From: an uncultured Paracoccaceae bacterium
GTDB taxonomy: Bacteria > Pseudomonadota > Alphaproteobacteria > Rhodobacterales > Rhodobacteraceae
Direction of reading: 5' to 3'
Assembly (NCBI GenBank): GCA_947503765.1
Contig: CANNFA010000001.1
Coordinates: 744,001-808,000, forward strand
DNA: 64,000 nt
The notes beneath the pieces are model-generated. The model did no database searches. It was not told the origin of the DNA and was given only the letters and a program-made list of their open reading frames with translations. The translations under genes and the position numbers were made by a program. Shown here one piece after another: positions 34,054 through 42,666 of the stretch (position 1 is its first letter; each line of letters opens with the position of its first letter).

Positions 34054-34571
34054 CCCGGCTCGCCCTGTCCGCCGCCTTGTGCCTTGGCCTCGCGGCCTGC
34101 GGCGCGGCGACAAGCACCACGACGCGCGACGCCTCCACCACCCCGCTGCGCCCCGATCGGGCCGGGCTGGCGATAGCCGGCAACGATCAGCGGATCGATT
34201 TCGGCCGGGCCGAGGCCGGGGCGATCGCCGCCGTGACGAAGGTTCTGGGTGCGGCGCCGGTCAGCCGGACGGACAATGCCGAATGCGGCGCCGGCCCGGC
34301 CACTCTGGTGAAATACGACCGCATCGACCTGCTCTTTCAGGGCGGCGCGTTCCGCGGCTGGTCCACGGACGACCCGCGCACAGCGGCCGCCAACGGCCTG
34401 TCGGCAGGCATCACGCGGCGCCAGCTCGAAGGCGGCGGCTACGGCCCGTTCGAGGCGACATCGCTGGGCGTTGAGTTTTCGGCAGGCGGCGTGTCGGGGC
34501 TGCTGCCCGACAACGCGCCGGACACGCCGGTACAGATGCTGTGGGCCGGGACCAGCTGTTTCTTCCGGTAG
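34050..34571 (+). CDS. Predicted lipoprotein of unknown function
   Basis: The 173-residue protein has a lipoprotein signal (LALSAALCLGLAAC, lipobox LAAC), so it should be anchored in an envelope membrane. The mature part has a Thr/Ser-rich start, then IDFGRAEAGAIAAVTKVLGAAP, a paired-Cys pattern (NAECGAGPAT, GTSCFFR) and LLFQGGAFRGW. I do not recognise the family. Its GTG start at 34050 overlaps the regA stop (GTGA), so it is probably translated with regA. It converges with the GNAT gene. Confidence 0.7.
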   Translation: MTRLALSAALCLGLAACGAATSTTTRDASTTPLRPDRAGLAIAGNDQRIDFGRAEAGAIAAVTKVLGAAPVSRTDNAECGAGPATLVKYDRIDLLFQGGAFRGWSTDDPRTAAANGLSAGITRRQLEGGGYGPFEATSLGVEFSAGGVSGLLPDNAPDTPVQMLWAGTSCFFR

Positions 34572-34585
34572 TAACGGCCGGACCC

Positions 34586-35068
34586 TCAGAAATCGTAGCG
34601 TTTCAGAACCTTGTCCACGCGGGTTCCGTCGCCCATGCGCACCCGGTGCAGCCGGCCGTAATCCTCGAAGCCGCGGCTTTGGTAATAGGCCAGCCCGCCC
34701 GGATTGTCGGCCCGGATCTCGGCATTGATCCAATCATAGCCTGCCGCGCGCGCGGCATTCACCGTCGCGCGGAACAGCGCGGATCCGATACCCAGCCCGG
34801 TATGTCCGATCCGCGCGAAGGTGGCGATCTGCGCGACGCGCGCGCCCAGATCGGGATGCGGCTCGATCCATTGAAAGCCCAGAAGCGCGCCGCGGGCATC
34901 CTCGGCCACGTGCCAGGTCGCGCGCGCATCCCGGGCCATCCAGCGCGCGATCGTCTTCGCATCCACCGGATCGGTCAGCGCGGTCGTGCCGCCCTGCGCG
35001 ATGATCCCGTTCAGAAGCTCCGCCACAGGGCGCGCATCAAGCGGTCCGGCGCGGCGCACATGGATCAA
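34586..35068 (-). CDS. GNAT-family N-acetyltransferase
   Basis: Acetyl-CoA-dependent N-acyltransferase of unknown substrate. The 160 residues show the GNAT fold: IHVRRAGPLDARPVAELLN at the start, AQIATFARIGHTGLGIGSALFRATVNAARAAG with the acetyl-CoA pyrophosphate-binding loop (R/Q-x-x-G-x-G/A type, here HTGLGIG), and ADNPGGLAYYQSRGFEDYGR, the end motif. The C-terminal DKVLKRYDF matches a Rhodobacterales subgroup. It overlaps the upstream HD gene by 4 bases. Confidence 0.88.
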   Translation of the reverse strand: MIHVRRAGPLDARPVAELLNGIIAQGGTTALTDPVDAKTIARWMARDARATWHVAEDARGALLGFQWIEPHPDLGARVAQIATFARIGHTGLGIGSALFRATVNAARAAGYDWINAEIRADNPGGLAYYQSRGFEDYGRLHRVRMGDGTRVDKVLKRYDF

Positions 35069-35658
35069 GACATCTGCCCCAGCAAGGCGGCATGGCGCGC
35101 CGTGAACGCCGCGCGAACCTCTTTCGGGGGGCGAAGGCGCAGTGTCAGCCCTTCGACAAGGGCTGGCGGGACGCGGCCGAACAGGCGGTTGGCCTCCGCC
35201 TCGGAAAAGCCGGCGATCTGGGTGGCTTCCAGCCAGGCCGACACCTTGTCGGCGCGCTTGATCTGCTTCTTTTCGGTCGCCGGAATCTGCGCGGGCAGAC
35301 CGAACCGGATATGCACCGCCGCCGCCAGCCGCGCGTCAAGCTCGCCATAACCCGGCCCGACCGCCGCCTTGACCGGCGAAATCATGTCGCCGATGACGTA
35401 TTCGGGCGCGTCGTGAAGCAGCGCGGCCAGCCGCCAGCGCGCCGGGGCATCGGGACGGATGCGGCCGAAGATCTCCTCGACCAGCAGCGAATGCTCGGCC
35501 ACGGAATAGGCGAAGTCGCCCCGCGTCTGGCCGTTCCAGCGGGCGACGAAGGCAAGCCCGTGGGCGATATCCTCGATCTCGATATCGACCGGCGTCGGGT
35601 CCAGCAGGTCGAGCCTGCGGCCCGAGAGCATCCGTTGCCAGGCGCGCGGTTGCGGCAT
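35065..35658 (-). CDS. HD-domain phosphohydrolase (YfbR-like)
   Basis: Metal-dependent phosphohydrolase of the HD superfamily; YfbR homologues are 5'-deoxynucleotidases. The 197 residues have VAEHSLLVEEIF (first His), ALLHDAPEYVIGDMISPVKAA (the HD pair plus Glu) and IKRADKVSAWLEATQ (last Asp), completing the H..HD..D metal set. ATG 35658 begins MPQPRAWQRMLSGRRLDLLDP, typical for this subgroup. It is coupled to the GNAT gene by a 4-base overlap. Confidence 0.85.
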   Translation of the reverse strand: MPQPRAWQRMLSGRRLDLLDPTPVDIEIEDIAHGLAFVARWNGQTRGDFAYSVAEHSLLVEEIFGRIRPDAPARWRLAALLHDAPEYVIGDMISPVKAAVGPGYGELDARLAAAVHIRFGLPAQIPATEKKQIKRADKVSAWLEATQIAGFSEAEANRLFGRVPPALVEGLTLRLRPPKEVRAAFTARHAALLGQMS

Positions 35659-36107
35659 CGCGTATCCCCCGTTGATCCGCCCGCCCGTCTGCCATAGCGC
35701 GGCACGGCGCGAAAGCCCGTTTGCAGCGCGGGAGCCGGATCGCGGATGTGCCAAGCTCGCACGAAACGCGGACCTCCGAACAGGCCGGCAACGCGCTGTC
35801 AGGGAGCCGGGCGCGCAGGCCGCCGCATTGGCGGCCCGGCCGGTCCCGGCCGATGGCATTCAATCTGGTCGGAGGCAAACAAACCGGAGGGCCACGGCGC
35901 AGACCGTGACCCTCCAGCCTTCCCACGCGGCCCTCACGACCCCTGGCAAATGCAATTCAGATCACGACCTTCTGGCCGGTGTCTCTGTCATACGCCGCGG
36001 CCGCGCTTCATGCAACAACAGAGCCTCTAAAACTCTTTTAAAATCAGCGCGTTGAAGGTAACGCCCCGTTAACCGCCCGGCACACGCAAGATGCCCTGCC
36101 GGTCCGG
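35659..36107 (-). other. 449-bp gap with one hairpin; possible small RNA or long 3' end
   Basis: Between two minus-strand genes. At 35885-35914 GGAGGG-C-CACGG faces CCGTG-A-CCCTCC around CGCAGA. On the minus strand the stem is followed by GGTTTGTTTG, which fits a factor-independent terminator. No gene ends close upstream (DUF2853 ends at 36108), so it may close a small RNA encoded in 35915-36107, a more AT-rich stretch. No promoter could be fixed. Confidence 0.35.
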
Positions 36108-36449
36108 TCAGGCGTAGACCGATTCCTTGCCGAAATGCTTGACCAGCATGTAATAGACGACAGCGCGGTACTTGTTCCGCTCGGAGCGGCCGTAAGTGTC
36201 GATGACCTTGTTGATCGCATCCATCAATTCCGGCCCATCGCGCAGCGCCAGCTTCTTGATCAGGAAATTGTCCTTCACGGTTTCCAGCTCTTCCGGCTGC
36301 CCGGCAGCAACGGTCGAGGCGTCGGCGTCGTAGATCGACGGCCCGCATCCGATCGTCACCTTGGTCAGCAGGTCCATGTCCGGCGTCATGTTGCACTTGG
36401 TCTTCAGATCGTCCGCATATCTTGCGATCAGCTCGTCACGTCTTCCCAT
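36108..36449 (-). CDS. DUF2853 family protein
   Basis: Small soluble helical protein of 113 residues matching the DUF2853 family: DELIARYADDLKTKCNMTPDMDLLTKVTIGCGPSIYDADASTVA, then EELETVKDNFLIKKL and NKYRAVVYYMLVKHFGKESVY. Family function is unknown, and a structure-based role is not evident from the sequence. It appears monocistronic. ATG 36449 lies behind GAGAGGGACCG, giving an adequate ribosome site. Confidence 0.85.
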   Translation of the reverse strand: MGRRDELIARYADDLKTKCNMTPDMDLLTKVTIGCGPSIYDADASTVAAGQPEELETVKDNFLIKKLALRDGPELMDAINKVIDTYGRSERNKYRAVVYYMLVKHFGKESVYA

Positions 36450-36585
36450 CGGTCCCTCTCCGCCAATTCATGTTGCGGGGCACGTCCGGCGCGTGCCCTT
36501 GCGCGGCAGGTTAGTCAGGAAACCCCCGCGGGAAAAGCCATTTCATGCCGCGCGCGCCCGGACCGTGGCGGCGGCGCGACGCGAA

Positions 36586-36612
36586 AAGGGCGCATCGCGG
36601 GGATGCGCCCTT
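36586..36612 (-). terminator. Factor-independent terminator of the PRC-barrel gene
   Basis: On the minus strand AAGGGCGCATC-CCCGC-GATGCGCCCTT forms a perfect 11-bp stem followed by TTCGC, with TTTT at the stem foot. It begins 35 bases past the stop of the PRC-barrel gene. Confidence 0.8.
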
Positions 36613-36646
36613 CGCCGGGATCGGGGCAGGATCGCAGCGAACCGCG

Positions 36647-37207
36647 TTACTGCGCCGTCTCGGTCCCGTCATCCTGCATGGGATCCTCGGGTTCCTCGCC
36701 CGCGCCGTCCGCAGGTGTATCGTTTTCCGGCGCTTCGGTCGTGGCCGGTGCCGCGCCGGCGCCCATCACCTGCGCGATGGGCGTGTCGTCCGGCAGGCCC
36801 TCGAGGGTGGATTCGTCCACTTCGGGCTGCGCCTTCAGCGACTCCTTGTCGGTGGGCAGGGTGAAGAAGGTGCCATCCGCGCTCAGCTGGAAATCCGCCA
36901 GCGGCAGGGCGACGGTATATTCGCCCATGCCCAGAAAGCCGCCGATACCCAGCACCGCCGCGGCGCCGCTGCCCTGGTCGATGACATAGTCGATCTCGGC
37001 GATCTTGTTGCCATCCGGGTCATAGGCGAGCATGCCGACCACGTCGCCGACCGTCATCTCCTCGATGCTGGTAAAGGCCGGTGCGGCGGGTTCGGCCGCC
37101 ACGGGCGGCTCGGCGGTGGCGCCGTCTGTGGCGGTGGTCTGCGCCATCGCACCGCCGGCCATCAGGGCCAGGATCGCCACGCTTGTCGTCAGGGGTCCGG
37201 GTTTCAT
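36647..37207 (-). CDS. Exported PRC-barrel domain protein
   Basis: The 186-residue protein starts with a signal peptide (SVAILALMAGGAMAQ), followed by an Ala/Pro/Glu-rich linker and a PRC-barrel fold (EEMTVGDVVGMLAYDPDGNKIAEIDYVIDQGSGAAAVLGIGGFLGMGEYTVALPLADF). The C-terminal tail is acidic and Pro/Thr-rich. PRC-barrel proteins bind RNA, proteins or pigments; exported forms in alphaproteobacteria have no settled role. ATG 37207 has GGAGGCAC upstream. The transcript ends at the hairpin 36586-36612. Confidence 0.83.
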   Translation of the reverse strand: MKPGPLTTSVAILALMAGGAMAQTTATDGATAEPPVAAEPAAPAFTSIEEMTVGDVVGMLAYDPDGNKIAEIDYVIDQGSGAAAVLGIGGFLGMGEYTVALPLADFQLSADGTFFTLPTDKESLKAQPEVDESTLEGLPDDTPIAQVMGAGAAPATTEAPENDTPADGAGEEPEDPMQDDGTETAQ

Positions 37208-37285
37208 CGCTGTGCCTCCTTTGCAGGTCACTGTCATGACCATGAAAGGCTCCGGCGGGCGCGATCGTTCCGCGAAACGACAAGA

Positions 37286-37304
37286 CCCCGCCGAACGGGC
37301 GGGG
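37286..37304 (-). terminator. Factor-independent terminator downstream of ahcY
   Basis: CCCCGCC-CGTTC-GGCGGGG on the minus strand, followed by TCTTGTCGTTT, 68 bases after the ahcY stop. The 7-bp GC stem and T-rich tail are typical. Confidence 0.75.
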
Positions 37305-37330
37305 CCTTGCCAAAACCGTGATGCAGCGCG

Positions 37331-37372
37331 GGCCGGTTTCCGCCATCGCGGGCCGGGCGGCGGAAACCGGCC
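37331..37372 (-). repeat. 14-bp perfect inverted repeat at the ahcY stop codon
   Basis: GGCCGGTTTCCGCC (37331-37344) and GGCGGAAACCGGCC (37359-37372) pair fully around a 14-base loop. The outer base touches the ahcY stop codon (37372-37374). It is an mRNA 3' hairpin upstream of the terminator at 37286-37304 and could protect the message from exonucleases. Confidence 0.7.
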
Positions 37373-38766
37373 TAGTAGCGGTAATGCTCGGGCTTGAACG
37401 GCCCTTCCGGGGTCACGCCGATATAGGATGCCTGGTCGGAAGACAGTTCCGTCAGCTTCGCGCCGACCTTGGCGAGGTGCAGGCGCGCGACCTTCTCGTC
37501 CAGATGCTTGGGCAGCACATAGACCTCGTTGCCGTATTGATCGCCCTTTGTGAACAGCTCGATCTGCGCCAGCGTCTGGTTGGCAAAGGACGCCGACATC
37601 ACGAAGGACGGATGCCCCGTCGCATTGCCGAGGTTCAGCAGCCGCCCCTCGGACAGCAGGATGATCCGGTTGCCCGACGGCAACTCGATCATGTCCACCT
37701 GGTCCTTGATGTTGGTCCATTTGTGGTTCTTCAGCGCGGCGACCTGAATTTCATTGTCGAAATGGCCGATATTGCCGACGATCGCCATGTCCTTCATCGC
37801 GCGCATGTGGTCCAGCCGGATCACGTCGCGGTTGCCGGTGGTGGTGATGAAGATGTCGGCGCTGTCCACCACATCCTCGAGCAGCACCACCTCGTAGCCG
37901 TCCATCGCGGCCTGCAACGCGCAGATCGGGTCGACCTCGGTGACCTTGACGCGCGCGCCGGCGCCGCGCAGCGACGCGGCAGACCCCTTGCCGACATCGC
38001 CGTAGCCGCAGACCACGGCGACCTTGCCGGCCATCATCGTGTCGGTGGCGCGGCGGATGCCGTCGACGAGGCTTTCGCGGCAGCCATACTTGTTGTCGAA
38101 TTTCGACTTGGTGACGCTGTCATTGACGTTGATCGCGGGGAAGGGCAGCAGACCGGTCTTCTGCAGATCGTACAGGCGGTGCACGCCGGTCGTGGTTTCC
38201 TCGGTCACGCCCCGGATCATGTCCCGCTGCTTGCCGAACCAGCCGGGGCTTTCGGCCATGCGCTTGCGGATCTGGGCAAAGAGGGCCTCTTCCTCCTCGC
38301 TCTGGGGGACGGCGATCAGGTCTTCCTCGCCCGCCTCGACACGCGCGCCGAGCAGGATGTAGAGCGTCGCATCCCCGCCATCGTCGAGGATCATGTTGCA
38401 GCCGCCTTCCTCGAACTGGAAGATCCGGTCGCAGTAATCCCAGTATTCCGGCAGCGTTTCGCCCTTGACGGCAAAGACCGGCACGCCCGCCTCGGCGATG
38501 GCGGCGGCGGCGTGATCCTGCGTCGAGAAGATGTTGCACGACGCCCAGCGCACATCGGCGCCCAGATGCACCAGCGTCTCGATCAGGACAGCGGTCTGGA
38601 TGGTCATGTGCAGGCTGCCGGCGATGCGCGCACCCTTGAGCGGCTTGGCCTCGCCGTATTCGTCGCGGATCGACATGAGGCCGGGCATCTCCGTTTCGGC
38701 GATGTCCAGTTCCTTGCGCCCGTAGGCGGCAAGAGAGATGTCCTTGACGAGATAATCCTTGGCCAT
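37372..38766 (-). CDS. ahcY: Adenosylhomocysteinase
   Basis: NAD-dependent hydrolase that splits S-adenosylhomocysteine into adenosine and homocysteine, relieving product inhibition of methyltransferases. The 464 residues include [38 protein letters not shown], the second signature [39 protein letters not shown] (NAD-binding loop), [11 protein letters not shown] and the C-terminal KPEHYRY lid. The bacterial 40-residue insert is present. Its 3' end carries two hairpins; upstream lies a duplicated non-coding region. Confidence 0.98.
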   Translation of the reverse strand: MAKDYLVKDISLAAYGRKELDIAETEMPGLMSIRDEYGEAKPLKGARIAGSLHMTIQTAVLIETLVHLGADVRWASCNIFSTQDHAAAAIAEAGVPVFAVKGETLPEYWDYCDRIFQFEEGGCNMILDDGGDATLYILLGARVEAGEEDLIAVPQSEEEEALFAQIRKRMAESPGWFGKQRDMIRGVTEETTTGVHRLYDLQKTGLLPFPAINVNDSVTKSKFDNKYGCRESLVDGIRRATDTMMAGKVAVVCGYGDVGKGSAASLRGAGARVKVTEVDPICALQAAMDGYEVVLLEDVVDSADIFITTTGNRDVIRLDHMRAMKDMAIVGNIGHFDNEIQVAALKNHKWTNIKDQVDMIELPSGNRIILLSEGRLLNLGNATGHPSFVMSASFANQTLAQIELFTKGDQYGNEVYVLPKHLDEKVARLHLAKVGAKLTELSSDQASYIGVTPEGPFKPEHYRY

Positions 38767-38834
38767 GTGCGGCGGCTCCTGTGACTGGCTGATATCCGGG
38801 CAGGCTTTAACACCGGCGCGGAAGGTTCGGCAAG

Positions 38835-39241
38835 GCGATCAGCCCCCGGCGCGGCCGCCCCTGGGCGTGCGTCGGCGGGGCGGGCTTGCGGGGCGGTTTA
38901 TCGCCGTCTTCCCGCATGACATTCGTTCGGCGCGGGGTGTCTGGTTATGCGCGCGCCCTCGGGGAGGGGCGGGCACGTCGGGAAGGGGCGGGCGCGTCGG
39001 GAAGGGGCGGGCGCGTCGGCGCTGGTTGTCTCCGCCACCCTTGGGCACCGATCATCTTTCATCAAAAGGAGCACGCGATCAGCTCACGAAGCGGCCGCCC
39101 CTGGGTGGGCGCGGGCATGACGGTCGAGCGGTGCGGTTTATTCCAGCCTTCCCGTATGACTGCGCCCCGGCGCGGGACGTCGAACATGCGCCCGCCCGAG
39201 GGAAGGGGCGGGCGCGGCGGGGGCTGGTCGCCCCCGCCACC
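38835..39241. repeat. Diverged non-coding tandem duplication, 240-bp period
   Basis: Unit 1 (about 38835-39040) and unit 2 (about 39075-39241) align at a 240-base offset: GCGGCCGCCCCTGGG at 38851 and 39091, GCGGTTTAT at 38893 and 39133, CTTCCCG.ATGAC at 38908 and 39148. Unit 1 holds 38 extra bases, two additional 19-mers, which shifts the later match to an offset of 202. Unit 2 folds into hairpins 39188-39215 (10 bp) and 39216-39238 (9 bp). The block fills the 521-bp gap between EVE and ahcY. The indels are not multiples of three, which argues against coding. Confidence 0.75.
38963..39019 (+). repeat. Three tandem 19-bp repeats
   Basis: GGAGGGGCGGGCACGTCGG (38963-38981) is followed by two identical copies of GAAGGGGCGGGCGCGTCGG (38982-39000 and 39001-39019). 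They lie inside unit 1 of the 240-bp duplication; unit 2 has a single related copy at about 39201-39219. There are no spacers, so this is not a CRISPR. Confidence 0.9.
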
Positions 39242-39287
39242 TTTATCCGAGGGTTTTCTCTACCCCCGCACCCACTGCCCTACCCGT

Positions 39288-39707
<420 letters not shown>

Positions 39708-39724
39708 GATCGCTCTCCGTTCGT

Positions 39725-40690
39725 TCATTCCGGGCGCAGCGGGCGGGCCAGCAGTGCCTCTGCCGCCTCCGCCACGCTGGCGCGTCCGTTCAGCACCGCG
39801 GCGATGGCATGGGTGATCGGCATGTCCACCCCGTCGCGCCCGGCCAGCGTATCGACCGCACGGGCGGTGGCAATCCCCTCGGTGGTGGCGGTGACATCGG
39901 CCTGTCCCGCGCGGCCCAGCCGCAGCCCGTAGGCGAAGTTGCGCGATTTCTCCGAGGTGCAGGTCAGCACGAGATCCCCCAGCCCGGACAGCCCGGCCAG
40001 CGTTTCGCGCCGGGCGCCGCGCGCGAGGGCAAGGCGCAGCATCTCGGCATGGCCGCGGGTCAGCAGCGCGGCGCGGGCGCTTTCGCCCAGCCCCGCGCCG
40101 ATGGTCATGCCGCAGGCGATGGCGATCACGTTCTTGAGCGCGCCGCCCAGTTCCACACCGGCCAGATCGGCGCTGCGGTAAAGGCGCAGAACCGGCGTGG
40201 ACAGCCGCGATTGCAGCAGCCGCGCGGCGGTCTCGTCCGCGACGGCAAGCGTCAGGGCGGTCGGCAGGCCGGCGGCGATGTCGACGGCAAAGCTCGGTCC
40301 CGACAGCAGCGCCGGGATCGCGCCGGGCGCGCGCGCGGCGATCACGCCGGCAGGGCCAAGGCCGCTGCCGAGATCCACCCCCTTGCAGCAGGCGACAAGG
40401 GGCTTGCCCGTCCAGAGCGCGGAATCCTGCGCAAGGAAGGCGGCGAGCGCCTGCATCGGCACGGCCAGCAGCAAAACGTCCGCGCGCGCGGCCTGCGCAA
40501 GGTCTGCGGTGGGCGTTACGCCGGGCGGCAGGGTGACACCGGCAAGCCGGGCCGCGTTCTGGCGACTGCTCGCCATGGCGCGCGCCTGCGCCGGATCGCG
40601 GGCCCAGAGCGCGACTTTCTGATCGCCGCGCGCCAGCGCCACGGCCAGGGCGGTGCCGAAGGCCCCCGCGCCCAGCACGGCGACGCTCAT
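39725..40690 (-). CDS. gpsA: Glycerol-3-phosphate dehydrogenase [NAD(P)+]
   Basis: Reduces dihydroxyacetone phosphate to sn-glycerol 3-phosphate for phospholipid synthesis. The 321 residues have the Rossmann motif [14 protein letters not shown] at the N-terminus, [50 protein letters not shown] with the catalytic Lys, and [26 protein letters not shown]. It overlaps the tsaD stop by 4 bases, so expression is coupled. Length is slightly below the usual 330. Confidence 0.96.
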   Translation of the reverse strand: MSVAVLGAGAFGTALAVALARGDQKVALWARDPAQARAMASSRQNAARLAGVTLPPGVTPTADLAQAARADVLLLAVPMQALAAFLAQDSALWTGKPLVACCKGVDLGSGLGPAGVIAARAPGAIPALLSGPSFAVDIAAGLPTALTLAVADETAARLLQSRLSTPVLRLYRSADLAGVELGGALKNVIAIACGMTIGAGLGESARAALLTRGHAEMLRLALARGARRETLAGLSGLGDLVLTCTSEKSRNFAYGLRLGRAGQADVTATTEGIATARAVDTLAGRDGVDMPITHAIAAVLNGRASVAEAAEALLARPLRPE

Positions 40691-41784
40691 GCCTTGGCCC
40701 CCCGCTTGCCGCCGCCCAGCATCGGCGCGCTGGCAGCGTCGAGCGGCCAGCGCGGGCGGGCGGCCAGCGTCATGTCGTCGGTGTGCCCGGCGCGAAACCG
40801 CTCCAGCCCCGCCCAGGCGATCATCGCCGCATTGTCGGTGCATAGCGCCAAGGGCGGCGCGGAAAAGCGCGCGCCGGCCTCTGCCGCCACGATTTCCAGC
40901 GCCGCGCGAATCGCCGCATTCGCCGCGACGCCGCCGGCGACGGCCAGCGCGGGGTCGCCGGGCGCCTCGGCCATATAGAGCGCCAGCGCGCGGCGGGTCT
41001 TCTCGGCCAGCACATCCGCCACCGCCGCCTGGAACCCGGCGCAGAGATCGGCGCGGTCGGCCTTCGTCAGCCCGCCCGCCTTGGCCACCAGCGCGTCGCG
41101 CGCCCGCAGCATCGCGGTCTTCAGCCCCGAAAACGACATGTCGCAGCCCGCCCGGTCCAGCAGCGGGCGCGGGAACGCGAACCGCGCCGGATCGCCCGCC
41201 TTCGCCGCGCGCTCTACATGCGGCCCGCCCGGCTGCGGCAGGCCCAAGAGCTTTGCGGTCTTGTCGAACGCCTCTCCGGGTGCATCGTCGATGGTGCCGC
41301 CGAGGCGTGTGAACTCCGCTGCCCCGCGCACCACGACGAACTGGCAATGCCCGCCGGACACCAGCAGCACCAGATACGGAAAGGCCAGCCCGTCCGTCAG
41401 GCGCGGGGTCAGCGCGTGACCGGCCAGGTGGTTGACCCCGACAAGCGGCAGCCCCGCCCCGGCCGCCATCCCCTTGGCGCACATCACACCCGCCAGCACG
41501 CCGCCGATCAGCCCCGGCCCGGCCGTCACCGCGATGGCGTCCATGTCGCGCAAAGTCAGCCCCGCCTCGTCCAGCGCCCGCTCGACGCACAGGTCGAGTT
41601 TTTCGACATGGGCGCGGGCAGCGATCTCGGGGACGACGCCGCCAAAGGCCGCATGCAGCGCCTGCTGATCCGCGACGACATTGGCCAGGATCTCGGGGCG
41701 CGCACCGGCCGCCTGCCGCACGATGGCGGCAGCGGTGTCGTCGCAGCTGCTTTCCAGCCCCAGAATGGTCAGCGCGTCGGCCAT
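40687..41784 (-). CDS. tsaD: tRNA N6-adenosine threonylcarbamoyltransferase
   Basis: Kae1/Qri7-type enzyme that adds the threonylcarbamoyl group to A37 of ANN-decoding tRNAs. The 365 residues have [37 protein letters not shown], the metal-binding VNHLAGHAL (H-x3-H), [36 protein letters not shown] and the ATPase-fold [13 protein letters not shown]. It is divergent from hemD across a 93-bp gap and heads the tsaD-gpsA-EVE unit. Confidence 0.97.
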   Translation of the reverse strand: MADALTILGLESSCDDTAAAIVRQAAGARPEILANVVADQQALHAAFGGVVPEIAARAHVEKLDLCVERALDEAGLTLRDMDAIAVTAGPGLIGGVLAGVMCAKGMAAGAGLPLVGVNHLAGHALTPRLTDGLAFPYLVLLVSGGHCQFVVVRGAAEFTRLGGTIDDAPGEAFDKTAKLLGLPQPGGPHVERAAKAGDPARFAFPRPLLDRAGCDMSFSGLKTAMLRARDALVAKAGGLTKADRADLCAGFQAAVADVLAEKTRRALALYMAEAPGDPALAVAGGVAANAAIRAALEIVAAEAGARFSAPPLALCTDNAAMIAWAGLERFRAGHTDDMTLAARPRWPLDAASAPMLGGGKRGAKA

Positions 41785-41877
41785 GTGCCCGCCGGTTGCA
41801 AGGGATTTGACAGGCAGGTAACACCGCACCCGGGCCCGAACAATAGCGGCCCCTGCCCGCCGAGGAAATGCGCCCGC

Positions 41878-42585
41878 GTGACCACCCTGCTTCTGACCCG
41901 GCCTCGCGTTCAGGCGGCCCGCTTCGCCGCCGACCTTCGTGCGCGGCTGCCCGGCCTGCCCATCGTCGTCTCTCCCGTGCTGGAGATCGTGCACCGCCGC
42001 GTGCCGGTCGACCCCCACGGCGTCGCCGCATTCGTTCTGACATCGGAAAACGGGGCGGAGGCGCTGGCGGCCAACGCCGACGTGGCCGGAAAGACCGCGT
42101 TCTGCGTCGGCACGCGCACGGCCGAGGCGGCGCAGGCCGCCGGAATGCGCGCGATTTCCGCCGATGGCGATGCGGAGGATCTGTTCGCACTGATCCGGGC
42201 GCGCGCACCCTCGGGACCGCTGGTTCTGGCGCATGGCGTCCATGCCGCCGGCAATCTGGGTGCGCGGCTTCGCGCGGCGGGCGTCGATGCGCGCGATCTG
42301 GTGCTTTATGATCAGACGGCCCGCGCGCTGACTGCCGAGGCACGGGCGCTGCTGGCCGGCGATGCGCCGGTGCTGGCGCCGCTTTTCAGCCCGCGCAGCG
42401 CGGCCCTTTTGGCGCTTGAGGACATCCGCGCGCCCCTGACGCTGGTGGCGATCAGCGACAACGCCGCGCGTGCCTGGGCCGATGCCGGCGGCGCCGCGCC
42501 GCGGCGGCTGGAGGTGGCAGACCGCCCCGACGCGGCGGCGATGCTGACGGCAATCGCGGCAGTTTGCCCGCCGTCTTCCGCTTGA
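41878..42585 (+). CDS. hemD: Uroporphyrinogen-III synthase
   Basis: Closes and inverts ring D of hydroxymethylbilane to make uroporphyrinogen III, the branch point to haem, sirohaem and bacteriochlorophyll. The 235-residue HemD has the weak family motifs [45 protein letters not shown] and [12 protein letters not shown]. No in-frame ATG is available; GTG 41878 begins the conserved LLLTRP motif. It starts a hemD-mic60-hemY operon; hemC is not in the window. Confidence 0.9.
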   Translation: MTTLLLTRPRVQAARFAADLRARLPGLPIVVSPVLEIVHRRVPVDPHGVAAFVLTSENGAEALAANADVAGKTAFCVGTRTAEAAQAAGMRAISADGDAEDLFALIRARAPSGPLVLAHGVHAAGNLGARLRAAGVDARDLVLYDQTARALTAEARALLAGDAPVLAPLFSPRSAALLALEDIRAPLTLVAISDNAARAWADAGGAAPRRLEVADRPDAAAMLTAIAAVCPPSSA

Positions 42586-42666
42586 GGCCCCGCCACCGCC
42601 GCACTAGTTTGACTCGGGAACCTTCCCCCGGCATGTCCGGGGTCGGATGGAAAAGGGCTGGATTCG

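Noticed and set aside
38767-38834. Search for a SAH or SAM riboswitch upstream of ahcY
   Set aside because: The short leader does not show a recognisable aptamer core by eye; a covariance-model search would be needed to decide.
38963-39019. Tandem 19-mers considered as a CRISPR array
   Set aside because: The units are directly adjacent with no spacers, and no cas gene is in the window.
41785-41877. TTGACA at 41807-41812 as a hemD promoter -35
   Set aside because: No acceptable -10 follows at 16-18 bases; the nearest AT-rich hexamer is about 28 bases away.
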